From contig JAFCCU010000009.1 in assembly GCA_017610005.1 (NCBI GenBank), positions 1 to 47,295 on the forward strand: a DNA stretch of 47,295 bases, written 5' to 3'. Of the stretch, positions 1 through 7,292 are shown one piece after another. The translations under genes and the position numbers were made by a program. How positions within the stretch are numbered: position 1 is the first letter of the stretch; each line of letters opens with the position of its first letter. A model generated the notes under the pieces. The model was not told where the DNA came from. It made no database searches and saw only the letters and a program-made list of their open reading frames with translations. Origin of the DNA: Candidatus Woesearchaeota archaeon (GTDB taxonomy: Archaea; Nanobdellota; Nanobdellia; Woesearchaeales; B29-G15).

Positions 1-8
1 TATTAACA

Positions 9-33
9 CTTCAGACTTCAGACTTCAAACTTC
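9..33. repeat. Short run of degenerate seven-base repeats
   Basis: Three consecutive units CTTCAGA, CTTCAGA, CTTCAAA and a partial CTTC lie just upstream of the eL33 promoter. They match, in reverse orientation, the unit of the large array at 6682-6848, so they belong to the same repeat family. Confidence 0.8.
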
Positions 34-46
34 TATAACCGGAATC

Positions 47-57
47 TTTTTAAATAA
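47..57 (+). promoter_or_regulatory. TATA box for eL33 gene
   Basis: The AT-rich stretch TTTTTAAATAAA about 25 bases before the ATG at 77 fits an archaeal TATA element with a very short leader. Assignment is by position and composition only. Confidence 0.5.
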
Positions 58-76
58 AACAAATTCCACACATGAG

Positions 77-334
77 ATGCAAGGAATAATCCACAACTTC
101 AGACGAAGCAGACACGCAACGCATGAAACTCACATGATCATTTATGTTGCAGAGAATAAGAATAAAGAGGATGCAACTAAATTAGTTGGCAAGAAGGTTG
201 TATGGACAAGTCCTGCTAAAAAAGAAATTTGTGGCACAGTTGCCTCTGCCCACGGCACAAAAGGTGGAATTAGAGTAATTTTCGAAAAGGGCATGCCAGG
301 TCAAAGTGTAGGCACAAAGGTTACCATCCAATAG
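77..334 (+). CDS. rpl35ae: 50S ribosomal protein eL33 (L35Ae)
   Basis: An 85-residue basic protein of the archaeal/eukaryotic L35Ae family, a component of the large ribosomal subunit. The sequence shows the family pattern: an N-terminal segment ending HMIIYV, the strand KLVGKKVVWTSPAKKEICG, then AHGTKGGIRVIFEKGMPGQSVGT near the C terminus. Length matches archaeal homologues, about 85-90 residues. The ATG at 77 follows a TATA-like element and a short leader. It is followed after 31 bases by an unrelated gene on the same strand, so it may be monocistronic. Confidence 0.93.
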   Translation: MQGIIHNFRRSRHATHETHMIIYVAENKNKEDATKLVGKKVVWTSPAKKEICGTVASAHGTKGGIRVIFEKGMPGQSVGTKVTIQ

Positions 335-365
335 ATTTTTAAATTACTTTTAATTCTAAAATTTT

Positions 366-1040
366 ATGAAAGGAATGCGAAGTAGATTGTGTGTTTATGG
401 GGTTCATCGGGCAGGAAAATTATTTACAACTCGAGATGCTCCGATTTCTTTATCGCATGGCGCACTTCCAATGTATGTTTTAAGAAAGTATTTAGAAGAA
501 CCTAATTTTGGTCAGAAATTAGTTAAGGATAAGCAAGTGTTAATTTTAAGAACTGCCCACGGACTTGAAGAAGCAGTAAAAGATTTGGCAATAACTACAA
601 CAATTGTTTCAAGTTTTAGAAATCCAAACCATCTGGACAGAATGGCAAAAAGCGATGCAGAACGGTTTTTACTCCAGGGTTCAGTAATACAAGGCTCGTC
701 AAGGATTGGGCTTCCAGAACAAACAACCTCTGCTAGTGGAGAGGGCTCATTAACGTTTGCATACGGTGATTTTACAAAAATTGAAGGCCAGTTATATGAC
801 ACAATTATTAATGCTTGTGAGATAGTTGATTCTGAGAGTCAATTTGAGGCGATAAAGAGTCTATTGAAAAAAGGAGGAGAGTTTGTTGAAGTGGGAACTC
901 CTGAATTTCTTGGAGTTCCAGTAGGCGAATCAAATATATCCAACTATCTTGGACAATTTAGACATGATTGGATTGAACTATTAAGACCCTTCCCTTACAG
1001 GGATAGGCTTATGGTAGTAAGAAGATCAATAAAAAGTTAA
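366..1040 (+). CDS. Hypothetical protein, Rossmann/methyltransferase-like C-terminal half
   Basis: This 224-residue protein is not recognised with certainty. Its second half contains YDTIINACEIVDS at about residues 144-156, then LLKKGGEFVEVGTP at about 166-179. That spacing resembles motifs IV-V of class I SAM-dependent methyltransferases, in which an acidic strand is followed by a helix and a GG turn into the next strand. No glycine-rich motif I is visible upstream, so cofactor binding is doubtful. No signal peptide or membrane segment is seen. It begins 31 bases after the eL33 stop and ends four bases inside a convergent small membrane protein gene. The methyltransferase reading is tentative. 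Confidence 0.6.
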   Translation: MKGMRSRLCVYGVHRAGKLFTTRDAPISLSHGALPMYVLRKYLEEPNFGQKLVKDKQVLILRTAHGLEEAVKDLAITTTIVSSFRNPNHLDRMAKSDAERFLLQGSVIQGSSRIGLPEQTTSASGEGSLTFAYGDFTKIEGQLYDTIINACEIVDSESQFEAIKSLLKKGGEFVEVGTPEFLGVPVGESNISNYLGQFRHDWIELLRPFPYRDRLMVVRRSIKS

Positions 1041-1246
1041 AAAGGCATTCTAAAAGCATCAATTATCAGTAATACTCCGCCGACAATTATGATTATATGT
1101 AAGATAATGTCTGGAATCTTTGGCAAATTAAAGCTAATTGCTCCCATGTAGTTTAGAAGAGGTATTAAACCTACGACAATTAATATGAGTGCAAAAACTA
1201 TACTCACCATCTTTATTCCGCTCATCATCTGGGCTTTCTTATTCAT
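1037..1246 (-). CDS. Small two-helix membrane protein
   Basis: A 69-residue protein of unknown function with two hydrophobic segments, roughly residues 12-37 and 48-63, separated by a short loop with FNLPKIP. The ATG at 1246 is preferred over an upstream GTG at 1255 because an AAGGTG ribosome-binding sequence sits six bases before it. A TATA-like TTTATATAG on the minus strand at about 1280-1288 can serve as promoter. Its 3' end overlaps the convergent upstream gene by four bases. The N terminus MNKKAQ is a common archaeal membrane-protein start. Confidence 0.6.
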   Translation of the reverse strand: MNKKAQMMSGIKMVSIVFALILIVVGLIPLLNYMGAISFNLPKIPDIILHIIIIVGGVLLIIDAFRMPF

Positions 1247-1353
1247 GAAAATCACCTTTTTATTGAATATCTCTCTTTGACTATATAAATTTTTGGCAAA
1301 TATCTTCCTTAATTTAAATTTTCGTAAGTGGTTCTTCGCGTACGATAAAAAGG

Positions 1354-1361
1354 TTTATATA
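1354..1361 (+). promoter_or_regulatory. TATA box of the membrane/coiled-coil operon
   Basis: TTTATATA lies 32 bases before the ATG at 1393, the expected distance for an archaeal promoter with a short leader. It drives the operon 1393-4788 in the plus direction and is back-to-back with the promoter of the small minus-strand gene ending at 1037. Confidence 0.6.
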
Positions 1362-1392
1362 GTTAAAGTCCAGAGTTCATATTGAGTACTCA

Positions 1393-1986
1393 ATGAAAAA
1401 AGCAGGAATGTATATAGCTATTGTAGTAGGCCTTCTTCTATCAGTAAACCTTGTTTCTGCAAGCCAAGTATTAACCCCGCTCTTCGACACTTTTGCCAAT
1501 ATTAGCATCGCAGAGATCTATTTGAGATATGCATCGATTATTGATTTTTTTTTAGTTTTGGTTATCTTTGGATCTATTGCTAAATTCTCAGTAGGGAAGC
1601 TTTATGGAGATTCGTCAAATGGACTTGCCGTGGTAGTGGGGCTGATCATGGCCATATCTTTTTCTTTTATGGAATTAAAATATGGGTTTGTTCTAGGAGA
1701 TTTAGGCTGGATAGCAATCATGGTGTTTCTTGCATTTTTAGCATTTTTCTTGTATAACATAATGACTGGAATGGGGGCAGATCCTAAATTTGCTGGTGCT
1801 GTGCTTTTTATTATTAGTTACGCTATTATTGCAGGCACAATTCCTCAATGGTTTGAGTGGTTAAATCATACTGCAGAATATTCTATTGGGGCATCATTGC
1901 TTGTAGTATTGATTCATATCGTGTTAATTACTTCAGTTATCAAAATAATAATTAGTGTAATTTCAGGGAAAAATAATTTCAAATGA
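1393..1986 (+). CDS. Polytopic membrane protein with signal peptide (operon gene 1)
   Basis: A 197-residue protein with a cleavable-looking signal sequence (MKKAGMYIAIVVGLLLSVN followed by LVSAS) and about five further hydrophobic helices, from roughly residue 48 to 187. It resembles the N-terminal part of the next gene product. Both have a signal peptide, a first helix preceded by Asp (IIDFF here, FVDFV there), a glycine/Asn-rich loop, then a helix ending in a Glu-containing segment (FMELKYG versus VFELQTG). This suggests a gene duplication. The next gene overlaps by four bases (ATGA). Function is unknown. Confidence 0.75.
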   Translation: MKKAGMYIAIVVGLLLSVNLVSASQVLTPLFDTFANISIAEIYLRYASIIDFFLVLVIFGSIAKFSVGKLYGDSSNGLAVVVGLIMAISFSFMELKYGFVLGDLGWIAIMVFLAFLAFFLYNIMTGMGADPKFAGAVLFIISYAIIAGTIPQWFEWLNHTAEYSIGASLLVVLIHIVLITSVIKIIISVISGKNNFK

Positions 1987-3449
1987 AAAAACTAAGAAAT
2001 TTAATCTTGTATTGTTTTTCATTAATTTTTTCATTTCAATTAGTCTTAGCTGAAGTTAGCCTTACAAACACATTAGATTCAGCAATTGGGACTGTTTGGA
2101 TTGATATTTCTGGGCTTTATATGAAATTTCCTGCGTTTGTTGACTTTGTGTTTTATTTGATATTTTTTATTGCTGTATCCCAACTTGTGATGAAAGGTAA
2201 ATTTGGCAATAACAATAAATCAAGTAGCTTTTTAGGCACAATGTTTGCAATAATGTTAGCTGTAATGGCTTCAGTTTTTGAGCTTCAAACTGGGTGGAGC
2301 ATAGGGGCGTTTTTACCTCCTATTGCAGCAATGATTTTTACAGGATTGATTGGTTGGTGGCTTTATGCAATTGTCAGTCATTTTTCAAAAGATTCTGTTT
2401 GGGCAAGAAATGTAGCATTTATTGGTTTTTATTTGGCAGGAACTGCACTTGTTCAAAATTATGCAAATGATTTTGCACCGCCGATACAGGTGTTACTCGA
2501 GTGGATATTTTTCATTGGCCAATTTGTCTTTATATGGTCAATTATCTCATTAGTACTTCATCTTATAAGGGGTGCTGGCGCAATGGAAGATGGTGCTTGG
2601 GGCCAATATGGTAGGGGGGCGCAAAGGTCAGGAGGATTTTTTGGGAACATCCTTGGTGGCGCAGCTGGGGGCACAGCAGGTGCAGCTGCAAATGCTTATA
2701 AGTGGGCAAGGGGTAACAATGGTAGAGATAGAAGTCGCACAAGCCGAGATAGAAATAGAATTCACACAGAAGAAGGATTATTAACAGAAGAAAAAGAGTT
2801 AATTGGTGAAGTGGAAAAAGAAGTAAGCCAATTTCTCCATAGATTAAATACAATCTCTTCAACCCCTCCACCAGCAGATATAAACACAGAGATTGGGCAT
2901 TTGGAAAAAACTTTAGGAAACATATTAACCATTTGGAATGAGATTCATAGTATCCAGGGACACTTGCATAATTTATTATACCAAATTTTTAGAGATGAGA
3001 GATTAGGTTTACAGAGGGAATATCAAGAGATTAGGGGTTTACAACATATGGAGGCTAGGGAGACTGATCCTGTCTTAAAAGCAAATTATAAGGCAGAGTG
3101 GGAATTAAAAGAACAAGCATTATTGAAAAATAAGGTAGCTAAGAAAGTGATTATTTTTATGGTTAAAACAGAGAGTCATGATACAGGACTCCATAGTAGG
3201 GTTACTGCCTTATTGATTCAGATTCAACATGAAATTACAAATTCAACATCCCCTAATCCTTTAACAACTCTAGCAGTAAGGGGAATTGTGAGGACTAAAA
3301 TGGGGGAGGTACAAACAAAGATTAAGGCTATTGATGTAGATCTAAATAAATTGTTACATGAAGCTAAATTTGATGATTCAGTGGAAATGGCAAAAGATCA
3401 TTATGAGAAAATTTTACAAACTAAATATTTTGGTCACACCCCAATATGA
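1983..3449 (+). CDS. Membrane protein with cytoplasmic helical tail (operon gene 2)
   Basis: A 488-residue protein with an N-terminal signal peptide (ends VLAEVS), about five membrane helices to residue 200, a Gly/Ala-rich linker (residues 198-236, with GGFFGNILGGAAGGTAGAAA), a basic patch (RDRSRTSRDRNR) and a C-terminal region of about 230 residues that is strongly helical and charged. The membrane part is paralogous to the preceding gene product. The tail resembles the cytoplasmic helical proteins encoded just downstream. Start and stop overlap neighbours by ATGA on both sides, implying one transcript. No family is recognised. A secretion or surface-complex scaffold is only a guess. Confidence 0.75.
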   Translation: MKKLRNLILYCFSLIFSFQLVLAEVSLTNTLDSAIGTVWIDISGLYMKFPAFVDFVFYLIFFIAVSQLVMKGKFGNNNKSSSFLGTMFAIMLAVMASVFELQTGWSIGAFLPPIAAMIFTGLIGWWLYAIVSHFSKDSVWARNVAFIGFYLAGTALVQNYANDFAPPIQVLLEWIFFIGQFVFIWSIISLVLHLIRGAGAMEDGAWGQYGRGAQRSGGFFGNILGGAAGGTAGAAANAYKWARGNNGRDRSRTSRDRNRIHTEEGLLTEEKELIGEVEKEVSQFLHRLNTISSTPPPADINTEIGHLEKTLGNILTIWNEIHSIQGHLHNLLYQIFRDERLGLQREYQEIRGLQHMEARETDPVLKANYKAEWELKEQALLKNKVAKKVIIFMVKTESHDTGLHSRVTALLIQIQHEITNSTSPNPLTTLAVRGIVRTKMGEVQTKIKAIDVDLNKLLHEAKFDDSVEMAKDHYEKILQTKYFGHTPI

Positions 3450-4144
3450 TATCACTAAAAAAACTCTTTGGAAATAGACGCTTAGAAAAACCTATTGAAA
3501 ATTTAGGTAAAATTAGCGATGCAGATTCTTTAACAGTTGATGAAATCAGAGTTTTAAATCAATTAAAGACCTTTGTAATAGCGCTTCCTCCCCGGCTTGA
3601 AAACCTAAATACTGTTGATCCAAGTAGATCAGATAGGGTTTTTGTAAGAAATCGAGATGAAACTAAAAGAGTAATCTCTGGAATTGGAGATTTATGGGGG
3701 AGAGCAATGGAACTTGATGAACAAGTGATTGTAGCTCTTGTAACTGAAGAGGACATGGAATTAAAAGAATTAAAAGAATTATTAAACAAATATGATGTGT
3801 TAAGGGGCAAAGAAGGCCAAGAGGTAATTAGAAAAAATATTCAGGAACATAAGATTGGTAGAAGGATTCTTGTAAGACTTGTAAGGGGAGAACGAGCTGA
3901 AGAAGGCCACAGGTGTAAGGAAATAGCGCGAGGCATTGAAAAATTAAAGCGATATGCCAATGATCCTTTGGTTGATGAAGCAATTAGAACTCAATTAAGA
4001 GAACTTGCTGAGGGATTAGTAAAAATAATTGAAGACCATATTAATGAAACAGAATGGCTCTTACAGCTTGTTAGAGAAAATGAACAAGTAGAGTTAAGTG
4101 AGGACCACTTCGAGAAGCTTATTAACCATCTGGGGGGGAAATAA
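3446..4144 (+). CDS. Charged helical protein (operon gene 3)
   Basis: A 232-residue soluble, highly charged, mainly helical protein of unknown function. The N terminus has SDADSLTVDEIRVLNQLKT at about residues 23-41. A similar SRTDKLTVTELKNKIS segment occurs in the separate minus-strand gene at 5477-6040, suggesting distant relationship. There is no signal peptide or membrane helix. It overlaps the upstream membrane gene by ATGA and is followed after two bases by another helical protein gene, so co-expression with the membrane pair is very likely. Confidence 0.7.
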   Translation: MISLKKLFGNRRLEKPIENLGKISDADSLTVDEIRVLNQLKTFVIALPPRLENLNTVDPSRSDRVFVRNRDETKRVISGIGDLWGRAMELDEQVIVALVTEEDMELKELKELLNKYDVLRGKEGQEVIRKNIQEHKIGRRILVRLVRGERAEEGHRCKEIARGIEKLKRYANDPLVDEAIRTQLRELAEGLVKIIEDHINETEWLLQLVRENEQVELSEDHFEKLINHLGGK

Positions 4145-4146
4145 AA

Positions 4147-4788
4147 ATGGTACTAGGCCGAAGTATTGCTGTTGAAGATTCTCGGGATTTAGCTAGAGAG
4201 ATCAAAGACGTTAAAGAGGAGACTATTATTTTAAAGAAATTAAAAGCTGCACACGATGAGTTTATCCTTGCATTCAGGGAATCTAAAGGTTTTAATTTAA
4301 GTGCAGGCGACTTACAGCAAGTAATTACTCTTCTTGAACAAGGGATAGGTAATTTTGAAGCTGCAAGGGCAATAAATCATGTTATAATTAAAGATCATGT
4401 TATTGATCTTAAAAGGGATAGAGAAGAACTTAAGCAATTATTCCATCTAAGGAATTCCGCTTCTGGTAAGGAGCTCATTGATATCAATCGTGAAATAGGC
4501 AGCCATAAGCGCATTGGAACTCTTTATTCCCATATGCAAAGACTTGACCATGAAAGTATTTGGAAATATGGGGAAGACTGTATTGAGATTATTAAAGGAG
4601 CGATTGAAGCCCACAATGGAGACGCGATCCATTCAGTAAGAAGAACTATACAATTAGCGGCGACTCAAGCAGGAACATTATTTAATTTAATCCATGGAGT
4701 TGAAGTAATGGAATTAAGTGCAGAGAGAATAATAATCAATGATACCAATATCTCAAGGTTTGATGCTCACCTACAGACTTTAGGATAG
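4147..4788 (+). CDS. Charged helical protein (operon gene 4)
   Basis: A 213-residue soluble protein, almost entirely predicted helix, rich in Glu, Lys, Leu and Ile. It has no recognisable domain, signal peptide or membrane segment. The ATG at 4147 lies two bases after the stop of the preceding gene, with a G-rich GGGGGG stretch at 4131-4139 acting as ribosome-binding site. It is the last gene of the 1393-4788 operon; the next gene (eL21) has its own TATA box. Likely a cytoplasmic partner of the two membrane paralogues (inference from operon structure). Confidence 0.7.
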   Translation: MVLGRSIAVEDSRDLAREIKDVKEETIILKKLKAAHDEFILAFRESKGFNLSAGDLQQVITLLEQGIGNFEAARAINHVIIKDHVIDLKRDREELKQLFHLRNSASGKELIDINREIGSHKRIGTLYSHMQRLDHESIWKYGEDCIEIIKGAIEAHNGDAIHSVRRTIQLAATQAGTLFNLIHGVEVMELSAERIIINDTNISRFDAHLQTLG

Positions 4789-4812
4789 AAAAAGTAAACT
4801 AACTGTAGAAAC

Positions 4813-4822
4813 CTTTTTAAAG
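4813..4822 (+). promoter_or_regulatory. TATA box for eL21-rpoF
   Basis: CTTTTTAAAG lies about 25-30 bases before the eL21 ATG at 4844, consistent with a promoter giving a nearly leaderless transcript. Confidence 0.55.
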
Positions 4823-4843
4823 AGGCTAAATTTTCCAAATACA

Positions 4844-5134
4844 ATGGTTAAACGAATCGGCACTGCAAGGAGAAAAACCAGGCAGAAGTTATCACGCTCA
4901 GCTAAAGACAAGGGCAGACTATTTATTACCGCATATATGCAGGAGTTTAAAGTCGGTGAACGTGTTGTCTTAAAAGCTGACTCAAGCCACCAAAAGGGCA
5001 TGTACTTTCCAAGATATCATGGGAAAAGTGCAATTGTGAAGGCTAAGCAAGGCAAGTGTTATGTAGTTGTGATGAAAGATGGTAAAAAGGACAAAGATTT
5101 AATTGTTCATCCAGTGCATTTAAAAAAGGTGTAA
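4844..5134 (+). CDS. rpl21e: 50S ribosomal protein eL21
   Basis: A 96-residue basic protein of the archaeal/eukaryotic L21e family. Diagnostic features are the N-terminal GTARRKTRQKLSR, FKVGERVVLKADSS in the middle, QKGMYFPRYHGKSAIV at about residues 50-65, and the C-terminal LIVHPVHLKK. Length is normal for archaea. The order eL21-rpoF-DUF655 is a conserved archaeal arrangement. Here the next gene, rpoF, begins two bases after the stop, so the two are co-transcribed. Confidence 0.95.
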   Translation: MVKRIGTARRKTRQKLSRSAKDKGRLFITAYMQEFKVGERVVLKADSSHQKGMYFPRYHGKSAIVKAKQGKCYVVVMKDGKKDKDLIVHPVHLKKV

Positions 5135-5136
5135 AA

Positions 5137-5475
5137 ATGGAAATTGTTAAAGAAACTTCAATGAATATGGTCGAGTTGCAGGCAGAAATTTCTAAAATTA
5201 AGAAGAGAGATGAAGAAATCAACTTTAGGGTTGGAAAAATTGAAGAATATCTAAACACTCATGTTCATTTAAAACCAAGTGAAGCAAAAGAACTTGCAAA
5301 AGAATTGGAAGCATTAAATGTTCCAAGATTAAAAGAGCTTCACATGCACAAATTAATTGATATCTTGCCAATAACTGGTGATGATGTTAAGGTTGTTTTA
5401 GAAGGTTACCCAATTACAATTACTAAATCAAATTGTGATTTAATCGCTAAGACTGTTAAGAAGTTTAAGAAGTGA
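5137..5475 (+). CDS. rpoF: DNA-directed RNA polymerase subunit F (Rpb4)
   Basis: A 112-residue archaeal Rpb4 homologue, which with RpoE forms the stalk of RNA polymerase. The HRDC-like helical domain is visible: YLNTHVHLKPSEAKELAKEL (about residues 38-57), then LKELHMHKLIDILPITGDDVK and a C-terminal helix ending KTVKKFKK. It directly follows eL21 by two bases, as in many archaea. The expected next partner, DUF655, is displaced about 650 bases downstream by an opposite-strand gene. Length is typical for the family. Confidence 0.9.
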   Translation: MEIVKETSMNMVELQAEISKIKKRDEEINFRVGKIEEYLNTHVHLKPSEAKELAKELEALNVPRLKELHMHKLIDILPITGDDVKVVLEGYPITITKSNCDLIAKTVKKFKK

Positions 5476-5476
5476 A

Positions 5477-6040
5477 TTAATGTATTGCAATTCTTTGATT
5501 CTCAGTTTGTTCTATTTTTTGTTCTATTTCCAATATTTCTCTTTTTAGTTCATGCATATACTCTGTTTGTTTATCAACTACTCTTCCATCATCTTCCCAT
5601 TCAGGACACATTTTATGATAATGGGCAAGAACTTTCCCGTGGCACAATTCTTTTACTTCTTTTTGAAGCATTAAATGTTCAATTATTTCATCTTCTTTTA
5701 ATTCCTCTCTTTCAGTAGCCAGTACTTTTTCCATTGCGTGAACTTCCTCATTATCTGTTGGACTCTCTAAACTTCTTTCAGAAGCTTCCCTTTTTTCAAT
5801 ATTTACAGCCATTTCTAATGTGGGGATTTCTTGTTTGTGTTCACTAATCTTATTTTTCAACTCAGTAACTGTTAACTTGTCAGTTCTACTCATGCTCCTT
5901 AATTCTTCAATTTCTCTAGTGGGACTTAGTTCTTTGTTAAAAGTCTTAACTTCCTGCCTTCTTGTTCTGCCAAGCTGGGCTTGATCTCTCCCCATTCTAA
6001 ACATATTGAAAAATCCCATAAATATATTGAAAAATCCCAC
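5477..6040 (-). CDS. Charged coiled-coil protein inserted in the eL21-rpoF-DUF655 cluster
   Basis: A 187-residue, highly charged helical protein with no recognised domain. Near residues 46-61 it has SRTDKLTVTELKNKIS, resembling the N-terminal segment of the operon protein at 3446-4144. The first 42 bases are a near-perfect 21-base tandem duplication, giving GFFNIFMGFFNMF and several candidate starts (GTG 6040, ATG 6019, 6004, 5995). The real start is uncertain. It runs opposite to its neighbours, ends one base after the rpoF stop, and interrupts a gene order normally conserved in archaea, suggesting later insertion. Confidence 0.6.
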   Translation of the reverse strand: MGFFNIFMGFFNMFRMGRDQAQLGRTRRQEVKTFNKELSPTREIEELRSMSRTDKLTVTELKNKISEHKQEIPTLEMAVNIEKREASERSLESPTDNEEVHAMEKVLATEREELKEDEIIEHLMLQKEVKELCHGKVLAHYHKMCPEWEDDGRVVDKQTEYMHELKREILEIEQKIEQTENQRIAIH

Positions 6041-6097
6041 AATCTTCAGGCAAATCTCTTAAGTATTTAATTATTTCCATGAGGGCGCCTTGCAAAA

Positions 6098-6108
6098 ACT
6101 ATATAAAC
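6098..6108 (+). promoter_or_regulatory. TATA box for DUF655 gene
   Basis: ACTATATAAAC lies about 25 bases upstream of the ATG at 6130, with no ribosome-binding sequence between, suggesting a leaderless transcript independent of rpoF. Confidence 0.6.
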
Positions 6109-6129
6109 TACTGAACTAAATATATTTGT

Positions 6130-6684
6130 ATGGTGGTTAAGGAAGATTATGCTATTGTATTAGATTTTTTGCCAAATGGTTATCCATTTGACAATAGGCC
6201 TAGTCATAAGAAGACTGCAATAGTCCATGCTATTGGGGAAAATCATTTTATCTTATTAGAACTTGTTCCTAAGAGGGGTTTACAATTATCTTCTCAGGAA
6301 AGAGTATATATCGGAGAGGATAAAAGAGAAAAGATCCATCACATAAATGGAAAACTTCCCGAAGATAAATTAACTCAAACAGCAAGAAGTGAATTATCAA
6401 TTGCAATCGATGTACTAATTGATAAAAGTCCAGAGAAGTTTATTGAGTTTTTTAATAAGGCACCGCCATTATCAACTAGAATGCATTCTTTGGAATTAAT
6501 CCCTGGCTTAGGCAAAAAACGAATGTGGGAAATTATTGAAGAGAGAAGAGGGGATCCATTTAAAGACTTTGAAGACTTAAAGAAAAGAATACCTCTAATG
6601 CCTGAACCTAAAAAAGCAATTATTAAGAGAATTTTACAAGAACTAAAAGGCAACGAGAAGCATTATCTTTTCATCAATCACTAA
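6130..6684 (+). CDS. DUF655 nucleic-acid-binding protein
   Basis: A 184-residue member of the archaeal DUF655 (COG1491) family, predicted RNA/DNA-binding. The N terminus DYAIVLDFLPNGYP is characteristic. The middle resembles an OB-like barrel with ERVYIGEDKREKIHHINGKL. The C-terminal helix-hairpin-helix region contains LELIPGLGKKRMWEIIEER at about residues 121-139. In archaea it usually sits beside rpoF and the rRNA dimethyltransferase KsgA. Here it has its own promoter and its stop codon TAA is the start of the seven-base repeat array that follows. Precise function is unestablished. Confidence 0.88.
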   Translation: MVVKEDYAIVLDFLPNGYPFDNRPSHKKTAIVHAIGENHFILLELVPKRGLQLSSQERVYIGEDKREKIHHINGKLPEDKLTQTARSELSIAIDVLIDKSPEKFIEFFNKAPPLSTRMHSLELIPGLGKKRMWEIIEERRGDPFKDFEDLKKRIPLMPEPKKAIIKRILQELKGNEKHYLFINH

Positions 6685-6848
6685 GAAGTCTGAAGTCTGA
6701 AGTCTGAAGTCTGAAGTCTGAAGTAAGAAGTCTGAAGTCTGAAGTCTGAAGTCTGAAGTCTGAAGTCTGAAGTCTGAAGTAAGAAGTCTGAAGTCTGAAG
6801 TCTGAAGTCTGAAGTCTGAAGTCTGAAGTCTGAAGTCTGAAGCTGAAG
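6682..6848. repeat. Seven-base tandem repeat array, 24 units
   Basis: The array reads TAAGAAG, five TCTGAAG, TAAGAAG, seven TCTGAAG, TAAGAAG, eight TCTGAAG, then a shortened CTGAAG. All full units are exact copies of one of two forms, and the variant form opens each of the three blocks, giving a higher-order pattern. The first variant unit contains the stop codon of the DUF655 gene. In the plus direction TGA occurs in every frame, so the array is not coding that way. Confidence 0.95.
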
Positions 6849-7025
6849 TGTTGTTATATTAATTCACATACTTAAATAAATTCTTGGGTGGGGTTTATGT
6901 ATAATTTTAGATTGTTAAAGAGAGAATGAAAGGAATTTTAACTACAAAACCTCAAGGGAAATATAGATTGAAAAAAATGAATTAGTTTCGGGATAACACT
7001 TGACAGTTTTCAGTATATATTAATA
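6849..7025. other. Gene-free AT-rich spacer
   Basis: Between the seven-base array and the repeats at 7026-7053 no convincing gene or RNA is seen. The longest methionine-started frame is about 19 codons (from 6926) with no family resemblance. Confidence 0.5.
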
Positions 7026-7053
7026 CTTTAGACTTCAGACTGTAAACTTCAAA
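7026..7053. repeat. Degenerate seven-base repeats at a stop codon
   Basis: CTTTAGA, CTTCAGA, CTGTAAA, CTTCAAA run directly into the stop codon (plus-strand CTA at 7054-7056) of the minus-strand gene. On the coding strand of that gene they follow the stop as TTTGAAG-type units, the same orientation as the array after DUF655. Confidence 0.75.
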
Positions 7054-7254
7054 CTACTGGCTTTTCTTAGAAAGTTTCTTTCCTTTAATGTGTTTTGGAA
7101 TTAATTTATCAATAAAACCTAGAAGATCATCAGATGATACATAACCATACTCATAGTAAAGTAAACCTCTGATCGCCTCAAACCTCTTCTCATAATCCAC
7201 TATTAATTTTAATAGTTCTTCTTTCTTAAGAATGGAGTAATCAGGGGCATCCAT
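7054..7254 (-). CDS. Small hypothetical protein
   Basis: A 66-residue charged protein of unknown function, mostly helical, with a Tyr-rich segment LLYYEYGYVSSDDLLGFIDK at about residues 32-51 and a basic tail. A TATA-like TATATAAT at 7277-7284 (read on the minus strand) lies about 23 bases upstream of the ATG, supporting independent, near-leaderless expression. It is 38 bases downstream of the aIF2-gamma stop on the same strand. Its own stop codon abuts seven-base repeats. Confidence 0.55.
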   Translation of the reverse strand: MDAPDYSILKKEELLKLIVDYEKRFEAIRGLLYYEYGYVSSDDLLGFIDKLIPKHIKGKKLSKKSQ

Positions 7255-7292
7255 GAAATCATTATTGTTTTAATAGTATATAATTTTTTGGA

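Noticed and set aside
5485-5718. Plus-strand hydrophobic frame opposite the coiled-coil gene
   Set aside because: It is the complement of Glu/Lys-rich codons, which reads as Phe/Leu; no promoter or start signals.
6682-6848. Minus-strand open reading through the seven-base array
   Set aside because: The reverse strand lacks stops, but it encodes only a seven-residue simple repeat and has no start or ribosome-binding signal.
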